Assembly (NCBI GenBank): GCA_023445445.1
Contig: JAEXLD010000043.1
Location: forward strand, 21,120 to 85,119
DNA length: 64,000 bases
Reading direction: 5' to 3'
DNA from: Bacillota bacterium
GTDB lineage: Bacteria; Bacillota; Clostridia; Clostridiales; Clostridiaceae
Positions 1 to 8,213 of this stretch are shown one piece after another. Positions within the stretch are counted from its first letter, which is position 1. Each line of letters starts with the position of its first letter. The notes beneath the pieces are model-generated. The model worked only from the letters and a program-made list of their open reading frames with translations, had not been told where the DNA came from and ran no database searches. Made by a program: the position numbers and the translations under genes.

Positions 1-912
1 ATAATTTGCACCTATAAAATTCTTAAGATAAATTATTTCATCCGGTTTCTCAGATACAGTTACTTCTAATTTTTGAACTCCTTTAGCATTATTATTCCCT
101 CTACTAACTCTTCCTTCAATTTCTTTTTTCCCCTTCAATTTTGTTGAAATTTCTTTAATTTCTTCTTCTAATTTAACTGGTATTGAGAAAAGAGTCATCA
201 TATGATTATCAGTTATCTTATATGTAACTATTAAAGACAAAGTGAAAAATATAGCTGTAAATAAAGCAGCAATTCCTGCTGTATTTATAAGTTCTGTAGT
301 AGATTTATTTTTCTTTTTCCTAGTAGATAACATATTACCTGTAACAGAAGTCCCTATATGGAAAAACACAAATAAACATACCTGAATAATATCAGGGGGA
401 TTTCCAATAATAGGACCAATTATTATAACTGCAATTGAAACTAGATAAATTAACCATCCCTTTCCCTTTTTAAAGGTAAGCCAATATATAATAAAAGCTA
501 CTATTAAAGAAAAAATTAAAATAGTTTCTGTAATATCAAAATTCTTAAGATATTTTATATTGTAAAAAGATAAAGTCCATATATTTTCCCACTGCTCTTT
601 TAAAAAATTTATATTAAATAGTAAAAATAAAGCAAAAAGTATTAATACCACCTTCATTTTTTTACTATTATATAAAATCCAAATAAGACTGCAAATTCCT
701 ATAGAAATCAAGTATACAAAGCTTTTATTAAAGCTTAAGAAGGGACTAAAAGATATAGTATATAGTATTCCAATAACTCCAGAAACATAGCTAAAAAATA
801 ACATTATTTCTGATAGTATATTTCTACTTTCCTCTTTAGCAGTAAAAATACTTGTTTGAAAATCTACCCCCACCTTATCTTTAGTTACCTTTTTTCTTAG
901 AATGTTAAACAG
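1..912 (-). CDS. Membrane transglutaminase-like protein, C-terminus cut by window edge
   Basis: The reading frame is open from about position 912 down to the window edge, so only the first ~300 residues are present. The visible part has several hydrophobic helices (roughly residues 30-70, 75-95, 115-165 and 195-215), then a soluble segment with a beta-rich look. MoxR and DUF58 lie directly upstream, and this trio commonly ends in a membrane transglutaminase-like protein (DUF3488/TgpA type). The catalytic domain is outside the window, so the family call rests on context and topology. No ATG exists near the start: a CTG at 910-912 sits 7 bases after AGAAGG and overlaps the DUF58 stop, and a GTG at 871-873 is the alternative. 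Confidence 0.6.
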   Translation of the reverse strand, partial: MFNILRKKVTKDKVGVDFQTSIFTAKEESRNILSEIMLFFSYVSGVIGILYTISFSPFLSFNKSFVYLISIGICSLIWILYNSKKMKVVLILFALFLLFNINFLKEQWENIWTLSFYNIKYLKNFDITETILIFSLIVAFIIYWLTFKKGKGWLIYLVSIAVIIIGPIIGNPPDIIQVCLFVFFHIGTSVTGNMLSTRKKKNKSTTELINTAGIAALFTAIFFTLSLIVTYKITDNHMMTLFSIPVKLEEEIKEISTKLKGKKEIEGRVSRGNNNAKGVQKLEVTVSEKPDEIIYLKNFIGANY

Positions 913-2002
913 TTAGACACCTTCTTTCTATTTCCTCTAGATAATTTTCTTCTGAAAACTCCATAAGTAAATCTTTATTTAAAAACAATTTAAATTCTAA
1001 ATTCAAAGTTATTGTAGTTTCAAAAGGATCTTCATATAAATATATTTCATTTAATAGTTTATCATCAGACTTTTCATTAAATAACTCCGCTTTTAGCATT
1101 AAGTTTTCTATCATATTTATATAATCTTCTTCTGTTCTAACTATTTCCTCTACCATACTCATATTTTTTATATCATACCATCTCACTATGTATGATACTT
1201 TATTTTCTATTAGTCCAAGGGAAATAGCAGAGCATAATTCATAAAAAATATCTCTTCTTTCTATACTTATACCTTTTTCTGTCCTTAAATCTATAAAAAA
1301 TGTTATTCTATTTTCTATATCTGAAGAATATTTTTTACTTAATATTTCATCATTTCTAGCACTTAACTTCCAATGTATATCCCTCATAGAATCACCATGC
1401 TTATATTTATCAATCCACAATATCTCTGGTGGTTGATTTATTAATATATCTGAATTTCTTCCTTCTTCTAAGGGAAAGTATATATAATCCTTGTTTTGCA
1501 CTTCAGTTTTAAGCTGATATCCAGATGGTAATATTAATATTTCTTTATGATATTGTATTTTTTTCTTTGTTTTAAACAACAGAAGATAATCATATACTTT
1601 TATCTCTTTTATTTTTATAGCTAAAATCCCACAATATTTAGATTTCACCTCAAATTCCATATTAGTTGTACTTTTGGCAGGAACATAACCTTTTATAACT
1701 TTTACTGCAGATTTTGATACTTTATTATTAAAATATTCTATCTTTATAGCAAAACGTGTAATTGGAAGTATACCTTTATTATTTACTACTATATTACCTT
1801 TAATTATATTTTCCTTCTTAACAACTCTACTGTTTACATCTATTTTAGCCTCTATATTTTTTTTAAAATATTTAGTGGTTAAAAATAGAATAGTAAATAA
1901 AATTAATATTGAGACAACTAATAAAATTAATGGTTTTAATTTATGTGTTCCTGCTAAATAAAAAGTGACTGTAAGAAGAACAAAATACACTATTTTTCTC
2001 AT
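905..2002 (-). CDS. DUF58 domain protein
   Basis: A 365-residue protein with two N-terminal hydrophobic segments (about 5-18 and 25-43), a beta-rich middle, and the DUF58 signature around residues 199-240, including HGDSMRDIHWKLSAR. DUF58 proteins are membrane-anchored, have a von Willebrand-like fold, and are nearly always encoded beside a MoxR AAA+ ATPase, as here: MoxR ends 5 bases upstream. The pair is thought to act as a chaperone-like module for cell-envelope proteins, but the substrate is unknown. The stop overlaps the probable start of the next gene, so the three genes look co-transcribed. Confidence 0.9.
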   Translation of the reverse strand: MRKIVYFVLLTVTFYLAGTHKLKPLILLVVSILILFTILFLTTKYFKKNIEAKIDVNSRVVKKENIIKGNIVVNNKGILPITRFAIKIEYFNNKVSKSAVKVIKGYVPAKSTTNMEFEVKSKYCGILAIKIKEIKVYDYLLLFKTKKKIQYHKEILILPSGYQLKTEVQNKDYIYFPLEEGRNSDILINQPPEILWIDKYKHGDSMRDIHWKLSARNDEILSKKYSSDIENRITFFIDLRTEKGISIERRDIFYELCSAISLGLIENKVSYIVRWYDIKNMSMVEEIVRTEEDYINMIENLMLKAELFNEKSDDKLLNEIYLYEDPFETTITLNLEFKLFLNKDLLMEFSEENYLEEIERRCLTV

Positions 2003-2006
2003 TTAA

Positions 2007-2954
2007 TCACTTCCTTTTAAATGATGGCATTTCTATGTTCTTCAAAATTCCTTGTAAGATTTCCTCTTTACTAATGCCGTCAATTCTTGCTTTTGCACTA
2101 GTTTGAACTCTATGCCTTGCTATTGCTGGAAATAAATCATATACCTCTGATGGAGATACAAAATCATTCCCCTTTAACCAAGCTGCTGCTTTAGTAATCT
2201 TTACAAGTGAAATAGTTCCTCTTGGACTCACTCCAATATTTAGATACTCACTATTTCTAGTGGCAGTAATTAATCTTACAATATATTCATAAATAGTATC
2301 ATTTACAAAAACCTCTTCTACTTCTTTTTGCATCTTTACTAATATTTCTGAATTAGCAATAGGAGTTAATTTTTCTGTTCTCTTTCCTCCATCTAATTCC
2401 TTAGCCATTAGTACCTCACTTTTAAAATCAGGGTATCCCATAGTCATACAAACTAAAAATCTATCCATTTGTGCAGGTGGCAAAGGCTGAGTTCCTACAG
2501 TACCTAATGGATTTTGTGTTGCAATAACTAAAAATGGAAGAGGAACCTCTCTAGTAACTCCATCAACTGTAACTTGCATTTCTTCCATAACCTCTAAAAG
2601 TGCAGATTGCGTCTTTGGAGATGTTCTATTGATTTCATCTGCTAAAAGTAGATTACAAAATACAGCCCCTGGTTCATAAACAAACTTCTCTGTTTCTCTT
2701 CTATATATAGTAAAGCCAGTTAAGTCTGATGGAAGTACATCTGGTGTAAATTGAACTCTATTCCATTTAAGTCCCATCAGTTTTGAAACTGCTAATGCTA
2801 GGGTTGTTTTCCCGACTCCTGGTATATCATCTAATAGTATATGTCCATTAGCTAATACCGCAGATACAACTTCAAATATAAATGATTCCTTTCCTAAAAT
2901 AACTTTATTTAATTGTGCTATCATTTCTTTTGCAATTTCTCTATTATTATCCAT
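2007..2954 (-). CDS. MoxR family AAA+ ATPase
   Basis: AAA_3-type ATPase of about 315 residues. The Walker A motif GVGKTT is at about residues 46-51 and the Walker B LLADEINR at about 102-109, followed by the TSPKTQSALLEVMEE segment typical of MoxR. The family acts as an ATP-driven chaperone on partner proteins, normally the DUF58 product encoded next. An upstream in-frame TTG at 2975 would add seven residues, but AAGGAGG lies right before the ATG at 2954, so that ATG is the real start. It is the first gene of a moxR-DUF58-transglutaminase operon. An 8-bp inverted repeat lies about 130 bases upstream. Confidence 0.95.
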   Translation of the reverse strand: MDNNREIAKEMIAQLNKVILGKESFIFEVVSAVLANGHILLDDIPGVGKTTLALAVSKLMGLKWNRVQFTPDVLPSDLTGFTIYRRETEKFVYEPGAVFCNLLLADEINRTSPKTQSALLEVMEEMQVTVDGVTREVPLPFLVIATQNPLGTVGTQPLPPAQMDRFLVCMTMGYPDFKSEVLMAKELDGGKRTEKLTPIANSEILVKMQKEVEEVFVNDTIYEYIVRLITATRNSEYLNIGVSPRGTISLVKITKAAAWLKGNDFVSPSEVYDLFPAIARHRVQTSAKARIDGISKEEILQGILKNIEMPSFKRK

Positions 2955-3085
2955 AAGCCTCCTTATTTTTATCAAATTATTATCCTATCAGTTATTCTTA
3001 TATTTTCTAATAGAATTATTAAAATATCCCTTTATACCATTTATTATTTTTCCTGTTTATTATACTATGTTATGGAGTTAACATT

Positions 3086-3106
3086 ATGTCAATATATAAT
3101 TGACAT
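3086..3106. promoter_or_regulatory. Perfect 8-bp inverted repeat upstream of moxR
   Basis: ATGTCAAT, a 5-base ATATA spacer, then ATTGACAT. It lies in the intergenic region about 130 bases before the moxR start and could be an operator. No regulator is recognised and no well-spaced promoter could be placed with confidence. Confidence 0.35.
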
Positions 3107-3154
3107 TTTTTATATTTTTTCCCAAAAGTCCTGTGTTTTTTAATAAATTTATAT

Positions 3155-3206
3155 AAAAAAATCTCAATGCTTATTTCTATTACTAGATATAAGTATTGAG
3201 ATTTTT
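3155..3206 (-). terminator. Intrinsic terminator after the first AI-2E family gene
   Basis: Long stem at 3155-3173 and 3189-3206 (AATCTCAAT paired with ATTGAGATT, one mismatch further in). It is followed on the minus strand by a run of T, seven bases past the stop of the gene at 3213. Confidence 0.8.
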
Positions 3207-3212
3207 ATTTTA

Positions 3213-4379
3213 TTATTTCATATAATCTTCTGTTTCTGTTTTAAGCCCTTTTTTTTCTAGCCTTGCTTCTATAAATATTTTAACTATAGAATAAAATACT
3301 GCAAATAAAGGCACTCCAATAACCATTCCTACTATTCCTAATAGTTTACCTGCAACTAAAATTGAAAATAACACCCAAAAGGCTGATATTCCAATTGTAT
3401 CTCCCAAGATCTTAGGTCCTATAAGGTTCCCGTCTAACTGTTGAATAAATAATATTATTAATAAGAACCATAAAGCTTGAATAGGCGAAACAAATAGAAT
3501 AATTATAAAGGATGGTATTGCCCCTATAAATGGCCCAAAGAATGGAATAATATTGGTTATACCCACTATTACTGAAACTAATACAGTATATGGCATCTTA
3601 AATATAGTTAATATAATAAAAGTTAATACTCCAATAATTAATGAATCTATTATTTTACCTACAAAAAATCTTCCAAAGGTATAGTTACTTTTATGTGCTA
3701 AGCTTATTAAGTTGTTAGCATATCTTTCATTAAAAACAGCAAAGGTTATCTTTTTACTTAAGGCACATAGTTTATCTTTATCAATTAATAAATATACAGA
3801 AACTATAATACCTAATATTACATTCCATATACTTGAAGCTATTTTGGCTACAATTCCTCCTAAAGCTGGAAGTAAATTAGTAGCAAACTTAATAATAGAA
3901 TTTACTGAGTTATTAAAATGATCAATAAGAATAGTTGAATATTGTTCTTCTATATGTAAGTCCTTAACAATATCACTAAAAAACTCAGTAGTATTTGTTA
4001 TGTACATAGGCACATCATTAACCAAACCAATAATACTATCAATTACCTGTGGTAATAAAAATTTAACTACCATTCCTACTATTAAAAAAGCAGTTATATA
4101 TGAAAGTAAAATAGATAGTCCTTTTGTAGATTTGAATTTTATTTTCTTTATATACTTTAAATTAAAAACCTTATCATTATAAAATTCATAAAGAAAATTA
4201 ATTATATAGGCTATACAAAAACCTATAATAAATGGTTGAAATATAACAATTATTGAGTTTAATTTATCAGTGAATATAGATACTTGGGATATTGCTAAAT
4301 AAAATAAAATAACTGAAACTGCTACTAAGAAAGAATATATAGCTATAGTTGTATACTTACTATTCCAATTTAACTTCAT
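3213..4379 (-). CDS. AI-2E family transporter (membrane protein)
   Basis: Polytopic membrane protein of 388 residues with about eight helices and the conserved C-terminal block typical of the AI-2E family (PF01594), for example the segment LDGNLIGPKILGDTIGISAF. Despite the family name, most members are not shown to export AI-2; some are Na+/H+ antiporters or export other small molecules. GTGAGG lies just before the ATG at 4379. The in-frame GTG at 4391 is part of that ribosome binding site, so the shorter start is preferred. It appears monocistronic. A paralogue lies at 20760-21896. Confidence 0.85.
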   Translation of the reverse strand: MKLNWNSKYTTIAIYSFLVAVSVILFYLAISQVSIFTDKLNSIIVIFQPFIIGFCIAYIINFLYEFYNDKVFNLKYIKKIKFKSTKGLSILLSYITAFLIVGMVVKFLLPQVIDSIIGLVNDVPMYITNTTEFFSDIVKDLHIEEQYSTILIDHFNNSVNSIIKFATNLLPALGGIVAKIASSIWNVILGIIVSVYLLIDKDKLCALSKKITFAVFNERYANNLISLAHKSNYTFGRFFVGKIIDSLIIGVLTFIILTIFKMPYTVLVSVIVGITNIIPFFGPFIGAIPSFIIILFVSPIQALWFLLIILFIQQLDGNLIGPKILGDTIGISAFWVLFSILVAGKLLGIVGMVIGVPLFAVFYSIVKIFIEARLEKKGLKTETEDYMK

Positions 4380-4505
4380 CTTTAACCTCACTTTTATATT
4401 TATTTTCTATATTATTATAATTCATTTAAGATATAAATTTTATACTTTTTCTAAAATTCATTATTTATTCATTATTTATTTTAATATTTATAAATTATAT
4501 TAGAT

Positions 4506-4537
4506 AAAAAATTGAGCTGTATAAAACAGCTCAAAAT
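4506..4537 (-). terminator. Intrinsic terminator after the ZIP transporter gene
   Basis: GAGCTGT (4514-4520) pairs with ACAGCTC (4526-4532) and is followed on the minus strand by AATTTTTT. It lies about 60 bases past the ZIP stop codon. Confidence 0.8.
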
Positions 4538-4592
4538 TTAAAAATTTCATAACCTCTTTATTCTTTTTCCTTTTTAATTACTTCATTTTTTC

Positions 4593-5396
4593 CTATATGA
4601 ATAATAATAAACTTACTGCCATTACTATCATACCAAGTATTAAACCATATATTGATAAATGATGTTCTCCATACTCCTTAGCTGCTGGTAGTAATTCATC
4701 TAATGATATAAATACCATTATACCTGCCACCATTGCAAATATTATTCCAAAGGACAAATCATTAAAGAAGTTCTTTAATAAAACATATCCAACTATGGCT
4801 CCAACTGGCTCTGCCATACCCGATAAAAATGAATAAAGAAAAGCTTTCTTTTTATCTCCTGTGGCAAAATATATAGGAACTGATACTGATATTCCTTCTG
4901 GTATATTGTGTATAGCTATTGCTATTGCTATTGGAATTGCTATTTTCATATCAGTTAAAGCTGATATAAATGTTGCTAACCCCTCTGGGAAGTTATGGAT
5001 TGCTATTGCTATTGCTGTAAAAACTCCTGTTCTTAATAATCCAAGTCTACTTTTTTCCTCCTCAGCTTCTTCTGAAGGAATTAATCTTACTTCATGAGGA
5101 TTTTCCCCACTTGGAACAAATTTATCAATTATAGCTATCAATAACATTCCTGAAAAGAAAGATATTACAGTTAACCAATTACCTAATTTTTCTCCCCTAG
5201 CTAATACTAAAGAATCCTTTGCTTTAACAAATATTTCTACCATGGAAACATATATCATAACACCTGCTGAAAATCCTAAACTAACTGATAGGAACTTTTT
5301 ATTTGTGCTTTTAGCTAAAAAAGCTATTAAACTTCCAATACCTGTAGCAAGTCCAGCAAATAAAGTAATCAAAAAAGCTACTACTACATCATTCAT
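4593..5396 (-). CDS. zupT: ZIP family metal (zinc) transporter
   Basis: A 267-residue protein with eight predicted membrane helices. It carries both ZIP metal-site motifs: HNFPEG at residues 134-139 in helix IV and HNIPEG at 163-168 in helix V. The length and motif spelling match the ZupT/GufA branch, which takes up zinc and other divalent metals. A cytoplasmic acidic loop (about residues 100-118) replaces the His-rich loop of eukaryotic members. GGGGG precedes the second of two overlapping ATG codons, which is the one in frame. It stands alone, with hairpins on both sides. Confidence 0.9.
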   Translation of the reverse strand: MNDVVVAFLITLFAGLATGIGSLIAFLAKSTNKKFLSVSLGFSAGVMIYVSMVEIFVKAKDSLVLARGEKLGNWLTVISFFSGMLLIAIIDKFVPSGENPHEVRLIPSEEAEEEKSRLGLLRTGVFTAIAIAIHNFPEGLATFISALTDMKIAIPIAIAIAIHNIPEGISVSVPIYFATGDKKKAFLYSFLSGMAEPVGAIVGYVLLKNFFNDLSFGIIFAMVAGIMVFISLDELLPAAKEYGEHHLSIYGLILGMIVMAVSLLLFI

Positions 5397-5480
5397 TCAT
5401 TTCCCCCTTAAGATTTTTATATTTAATATATTTTAATTTTACACTTATTTACCTTATATTTCAAATATTAATATATAAAG

Positions 5481-5506
5481 AAAGGAGCTGTCGCAACAGC
5501 TCCTTT
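5481..5506 (-). terminator. Hairpin terminator after the GX3-repeat gene
   Basis: An 11-bp perfect stem, AAAGGAGCTGT with ACAGCTCCTTT, and a 4-base loop. The T-run is broken (CTTTCTTTATATAT on the minus strand), so termination may be partial. Confidence 0.65.
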
Positions 5507-5555
5507 AAGCTTGTATAAATTTTAGTGTTAATTTATATAAAGTAAATATTATATA

Positions 5556-6305
5556 TTATTGACAACTTCTCCAGCAAGAACTAGAGTTAGTATTTTCATT
5601 TGATGCAGTGGTTATATTGTTTGCATTACAAGCTAAATTATTAACAGCTCTAGTTACATCTCTTAAAGCCTTATTATAGCCTGTTCTAAATCCATTATTA
5701 AAACCTTCTCTTGTACCCTTTTCTACTCCAGCATTAAAGCCTTCTCTATAACCCTTTTGATATCCACATTTAAATCCTTTTTGATATCCACATCTAAAGC
5801 CCTTTTGGTAGGCTGCTCTAGCTAACTCTTCTGATCTACTTAAGCCTCTTTCAAGTCCAGCATTAAAGCCTTCTCTTAATCCAGCTTCTCTACCTTGTTG
5901 TTTTCCTCTGGAAAACCCCCTTATAAATCCTTGTTCTAATCCTTCTCTTAATCCTTTTTCATAACATTCTCTAGCGTTAAGAACTCCACATGAATCATTG
6001 TTATTTTCGCATGAATCATTGTTGTTTCTACATGAACCACTAATATTTCTAGAAGAACCACCATTATTACTTCCTAAACCTAAGTTTGTATCATCTATAT
6101 CATTTGAATTACATCTACATCCATTACTAGACCTAGAGTTTAATTCTTCAAAATTTAGTGATTCTAAGTCATCAAAATTAAAGTTGTCTAATCCATTTTC
6201 TGAATCAACATAATTTGCACTTGAGCGTAATTCAGCCTCATCATTACCAAGTCTGCTTAAAATTTCTTCGAAATTTTCAGCACTATATCCATAATTTGTT
6301 CCCAT
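5556..6305 (-). CDS. Unknown Cys-containing protein with two blocks of GX3 repeats
   Basis: A 249-residue hydrophilic protein. Residues 60-112 are an Asn/Ser-rich linker with Cys residues, including tandem NNNDSC units. Residues 118-157 hold ten consecutive G-x-x-x units, and residues 169-212 hold about eleven more (for example GFRCGYQKGFKCGYQKG), with a 12-residue spacer between the blocks. Ten GX3 units in a row is the hallmark of the deca-GX3 proteins (eukaryotic Yae1/Lto1), but no orthology is claimed. The start is the ATG at 6305, preceded by AAGGAGA; an in-frame TTG at 6341 lies upstream of that site and is rejected. The function is unknown, and the Cys-rich tail (CWRSC) would fit a surface or spore protein. 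Confidence 0.75.
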   Translation of the reverse strand: MGTNYGYSAENFEEILSRLGNDEAELRSSANYVDSENGLDNFNFDDLESLNFEELNSRSSNGCRCNSNDIDDTNLGLGSNNGGSSRNISGSCRNNNDSCENNNDSCGVLNARECYEKGLREGLEQGFIRGFSRGKQQGREAGLREGFNAGLERGLSRSEELARAAYQKGFRCGYQKGFKCGYQKGYREGFNAGVEKGTREGFNNGFRTGYNKALRDVTRAVNNLACNANNITTASNENTNSSSCWRSCQ

Positions 6306-6387
6306 CTTTTTTATCTCCTTGTATATTGTTATAATAGACAATATATGCTATCATTCTTGCTTTTGTTAATATTTAAGTTTATATAAT

Positions 6388-6618
6388 TTAGTCATTAAGT
6401 AATGAATAAACTTCTCTAACTAAATTTTTCACTCTATCAGGAAGTCTAGATAATGCTTTTTCTCTTTTTCTTTCATCATCTATTTGAGCTATTCTCATTA
6501 CTTCTTGTTGAACTCCAGGGATACTATTAAATTCAGATACTATCCTATTAAATCTTTCAGCAAATCTAGGATCCTGCATTTTTGCTTGTAACTTCATTAT
6601 TAAGTTATAATTATTCAT
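6388..6618 (-). CDS. Small unknown helical protein (76 residues)
   Basis: Charged, probably helical, soluble protein with no recognised domain. Notable segments are MQDPRFAERFNRI and RLPDRVKNLVREVY. AGGAG lies 10 bases before the ATG at 6618; the in-frame TTG one codon earlier is not needed. It precedes the GX3-repeat gene in the same direction with an 82-base gap, so the two may be expressed together, which would make it a candidate partner. No function can be given. Confidence 0.65.
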   Translation of the reverse strand: MNNYNLIMKLQAKMQDPRFAERFNRIVSEFNSIPGVQQEVMRIAQIDDERKREKALSRLPDRVKNLVREVYSLLND

Positions 6619-6852
6619 CAAAAATTTACTCCTAATATTATTTTAATTTATACTATTCATCTATAAATTTATTTGTGACCACAAAAAAGCTAGGACACAA
6701 ATGTTATATTCATTGCCACCTTGCCAGCTCTAGGTAACACTAGCCTTTTCTTTGCTTAAAAATGAACGCTTCTTAACTTTTGATTTTTAATAATGAACAT
6801 CTATTGCAATCCTCTTTTATTTTCCATATTATGTAGTCAAGGATGTGATATA

Positions 6853-7437
6853 GTGCAAATCAAAAAGGAAGAAATAAAGCAAAAAATTTTAGAAGTGGCA
6901 ACTGATGAATTTATAAAAAAGGGATATGAAAATGCCTCTATGAGAGTTATTGCTAATAAAGCTCATACTACTTTGGGAAATATCTATCACTATTTTAAAA
7001 ATAAAGAAATGCTTTTAGAAACAATACTATTGCCTACCTTTGAAAATATAGAAGCTTTAATGGGACAACATATTGAAAATGGTAAGACACTAAATATGAC
7101 AAGAGAAGAAGCATTATATTATGCTGAAAACTTAGAAAAATATTTTGATGAAAGTGAATTAATATGTTTTTTTCATAAGCCTGTAGTAATAATTTTAAAA
7201 TTAGAAAGTTCTCATCTACTAGAAAGAAAAGAAAAATTATTGAAAGAGCTTCAAGAGCATTTACAAGAACATTTTAATATGAAAGATGATGCCCATTATT
7301 CAAAAGTTGTACTAGATGTACTAGCTGATTGCTTAAAACACGTACTACTTGAACATGAAGACATGGATTGTGCCAAAGCAGAATTTATAAAGTTATTTAA
7401 GGTATTCTGTACTGGGGTAATTGGGCAAATGAAGTAG
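6853..7437 (+). CDS. TetR family transcriptional regulator
   Basis: A 194-residue protein with an N-terminal TetR helix-turn-helix (about residues 8-55: FIKKGYENASMRVIANKA, then TTLGNIYHYFKNKE) and an all-alpha ligand domain. Such proteins usually repress an adjacent exporter, here the ABC transporter encoded 75 bases downstream on the same strand. AAGGATG precedes the GTG at 6853. An earlier in-frame ATG at 6793 has no ribosome binding site and would add 20 residues unlike the family N-terminus. A hairpin separates this gene from the transporter. Confidence 0.9.
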   Translation: MQIKKEEIKQKILEVATDEFIKKGYENASMRVIANKAHTTLGNIYHYFKNKEMLLETILLPTFENIEALMGQHIENGKTLNMTREEALYYAENLEKYFDESELICFFHKPVVIILKLESSHLLERKEKLLKELQEHLQEHFNMKDDAHYSKVVLDVLADCLKHVLLEHEDMDCAKAEFIKLFKVFCTGVIGQMK

Positions 7438-7441
7438 AAAT

Positions 7442-7478
7442 ACTTGCATAAATTCTATTATTTTATGTAGGTGTTTTT
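7442..7478 (+). terminator. Hairpin between the TetR and ABC transporter genes
   Basis: ACTTGCATAAA pairs with TTTATGTAGGT (11 bp, two G-U pairs) and is followed by GTTTTTATTAT. It sits right after the tetR stop and only 34 bases before the ABC gene, so it probably acts as a partial terminator or attenuator. Confidence 0.6.
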
Positions 7479-7511
7479 ATTATACAAATTTTTATGAGGG
7501 GAATGAATTGT

Positions 7512-8213
7512 ATGTCAATAATAATTGCAAAAAATATATCAAAAATTTATGAAACTGGTTCAAAAAAAAACTATGCTTTAAATAATGTTTCCTTTGAAAT
7601 TGAAAAGGGTGAATTTGTTGTAATTCTCGGACAATCTGGTGCTGGGAAAAGTACACTATTAAATATTCTTGGAGGAATTGACTCATTAAGTACAGGAGAA
7701 TTTATAGTAAATAATAATTCCTTATCCACCATGAAAGAAAATGATTTGGCTAGATATAGAGCAAGTGAAATTGGTTTTATATTTCAATTCTACAATCTAA
7801 TTCCTACTTTAACTGTATATGAAAATGTAGCTTTGATGAAAGATATAAAGGATGATATTCTGGACCCTGTAACTATATTGGATAAAGTTGGATTGAAAAA
7901 TCACTTAAAGAAATTTCCAAGTCAATTATCTGGTGGAGAGCAACAAAGGGTATCTATTGCAAGAGCTGTTACAAAAAATCCAGAAATTCTGCTATGCGAT
8001 GAACCAACAGGAGCATTAGATAGTGAAACTGGTTGTATGGTACTTCAACTTATACAAGATATATGCAGAGAATATAACAAAACTGCAATAATTGTTACTC
8101 ATAATGCTAATATTGCAAAGTCTGCAGATAAGGTAATTCGCTTACGAAATGGACAAATTGTGGATATTACAGTAAATGAAAATCCTATAAGTATAAAGGA
8201 TGTGGAATGGTAA
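7512..8213 (+). CDS. ABC transporter ATP-binding protein, MacB/LolD type
   Basis: Complete nucleotide-binding domain of 233 residues: Walker A GQSGAGKS at about 40-47, Q-loop in FIFQFYN, signature LSGGEQQRVSIARAV, and Walker B ILLCDEPTGALD with the following H-loop ITHN. The type matches exporters of the MacB/LolD/BceA group, which pair with FtsX-like permeases, as here. GAGGGGA precedes the third in-frame ATG (7512), so that start is favoured over 7494. It overlaps the permease gene by seven bases. The cargo is not predictable; antimicrobial peptides or lipophilic toxins are common for this type. Confidence 0.93.
   Translation: MSIIIAKNISKIYETGSKKNYALNNVSFEIEKGEFVVILGQSGAGKSTLLNILGGIDSLSTGEFIVNNNSLSTMKENDLARYRASEIGFIFQFYNLIPTLTVYENVALMKDIKDDILDPVTILDKVGLKNHLKKFPSQLSGGEQQRVSIARAVTKNPEILLCDEPTGALDSETGCMVLQLIQDICREYNKTAIIVTHNANIAKSADKVIRLRNGQIVDITVNENPISIKDVEW

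Noticed and set aside
2913..3143. A 76-codon plus-strand frame at the moxR 5-prime end
   Set aside because: It overlaps the moxR start and its promoter region, has low-complexity hydrophobic content and no ribosome binding site.
3213..4379. AI-2E gene considered as the AI-2 exporter partner of luxS
   Set aside because: The family name is historical, the gene is far from luxS, and two paralogues are present; no evidence links them.
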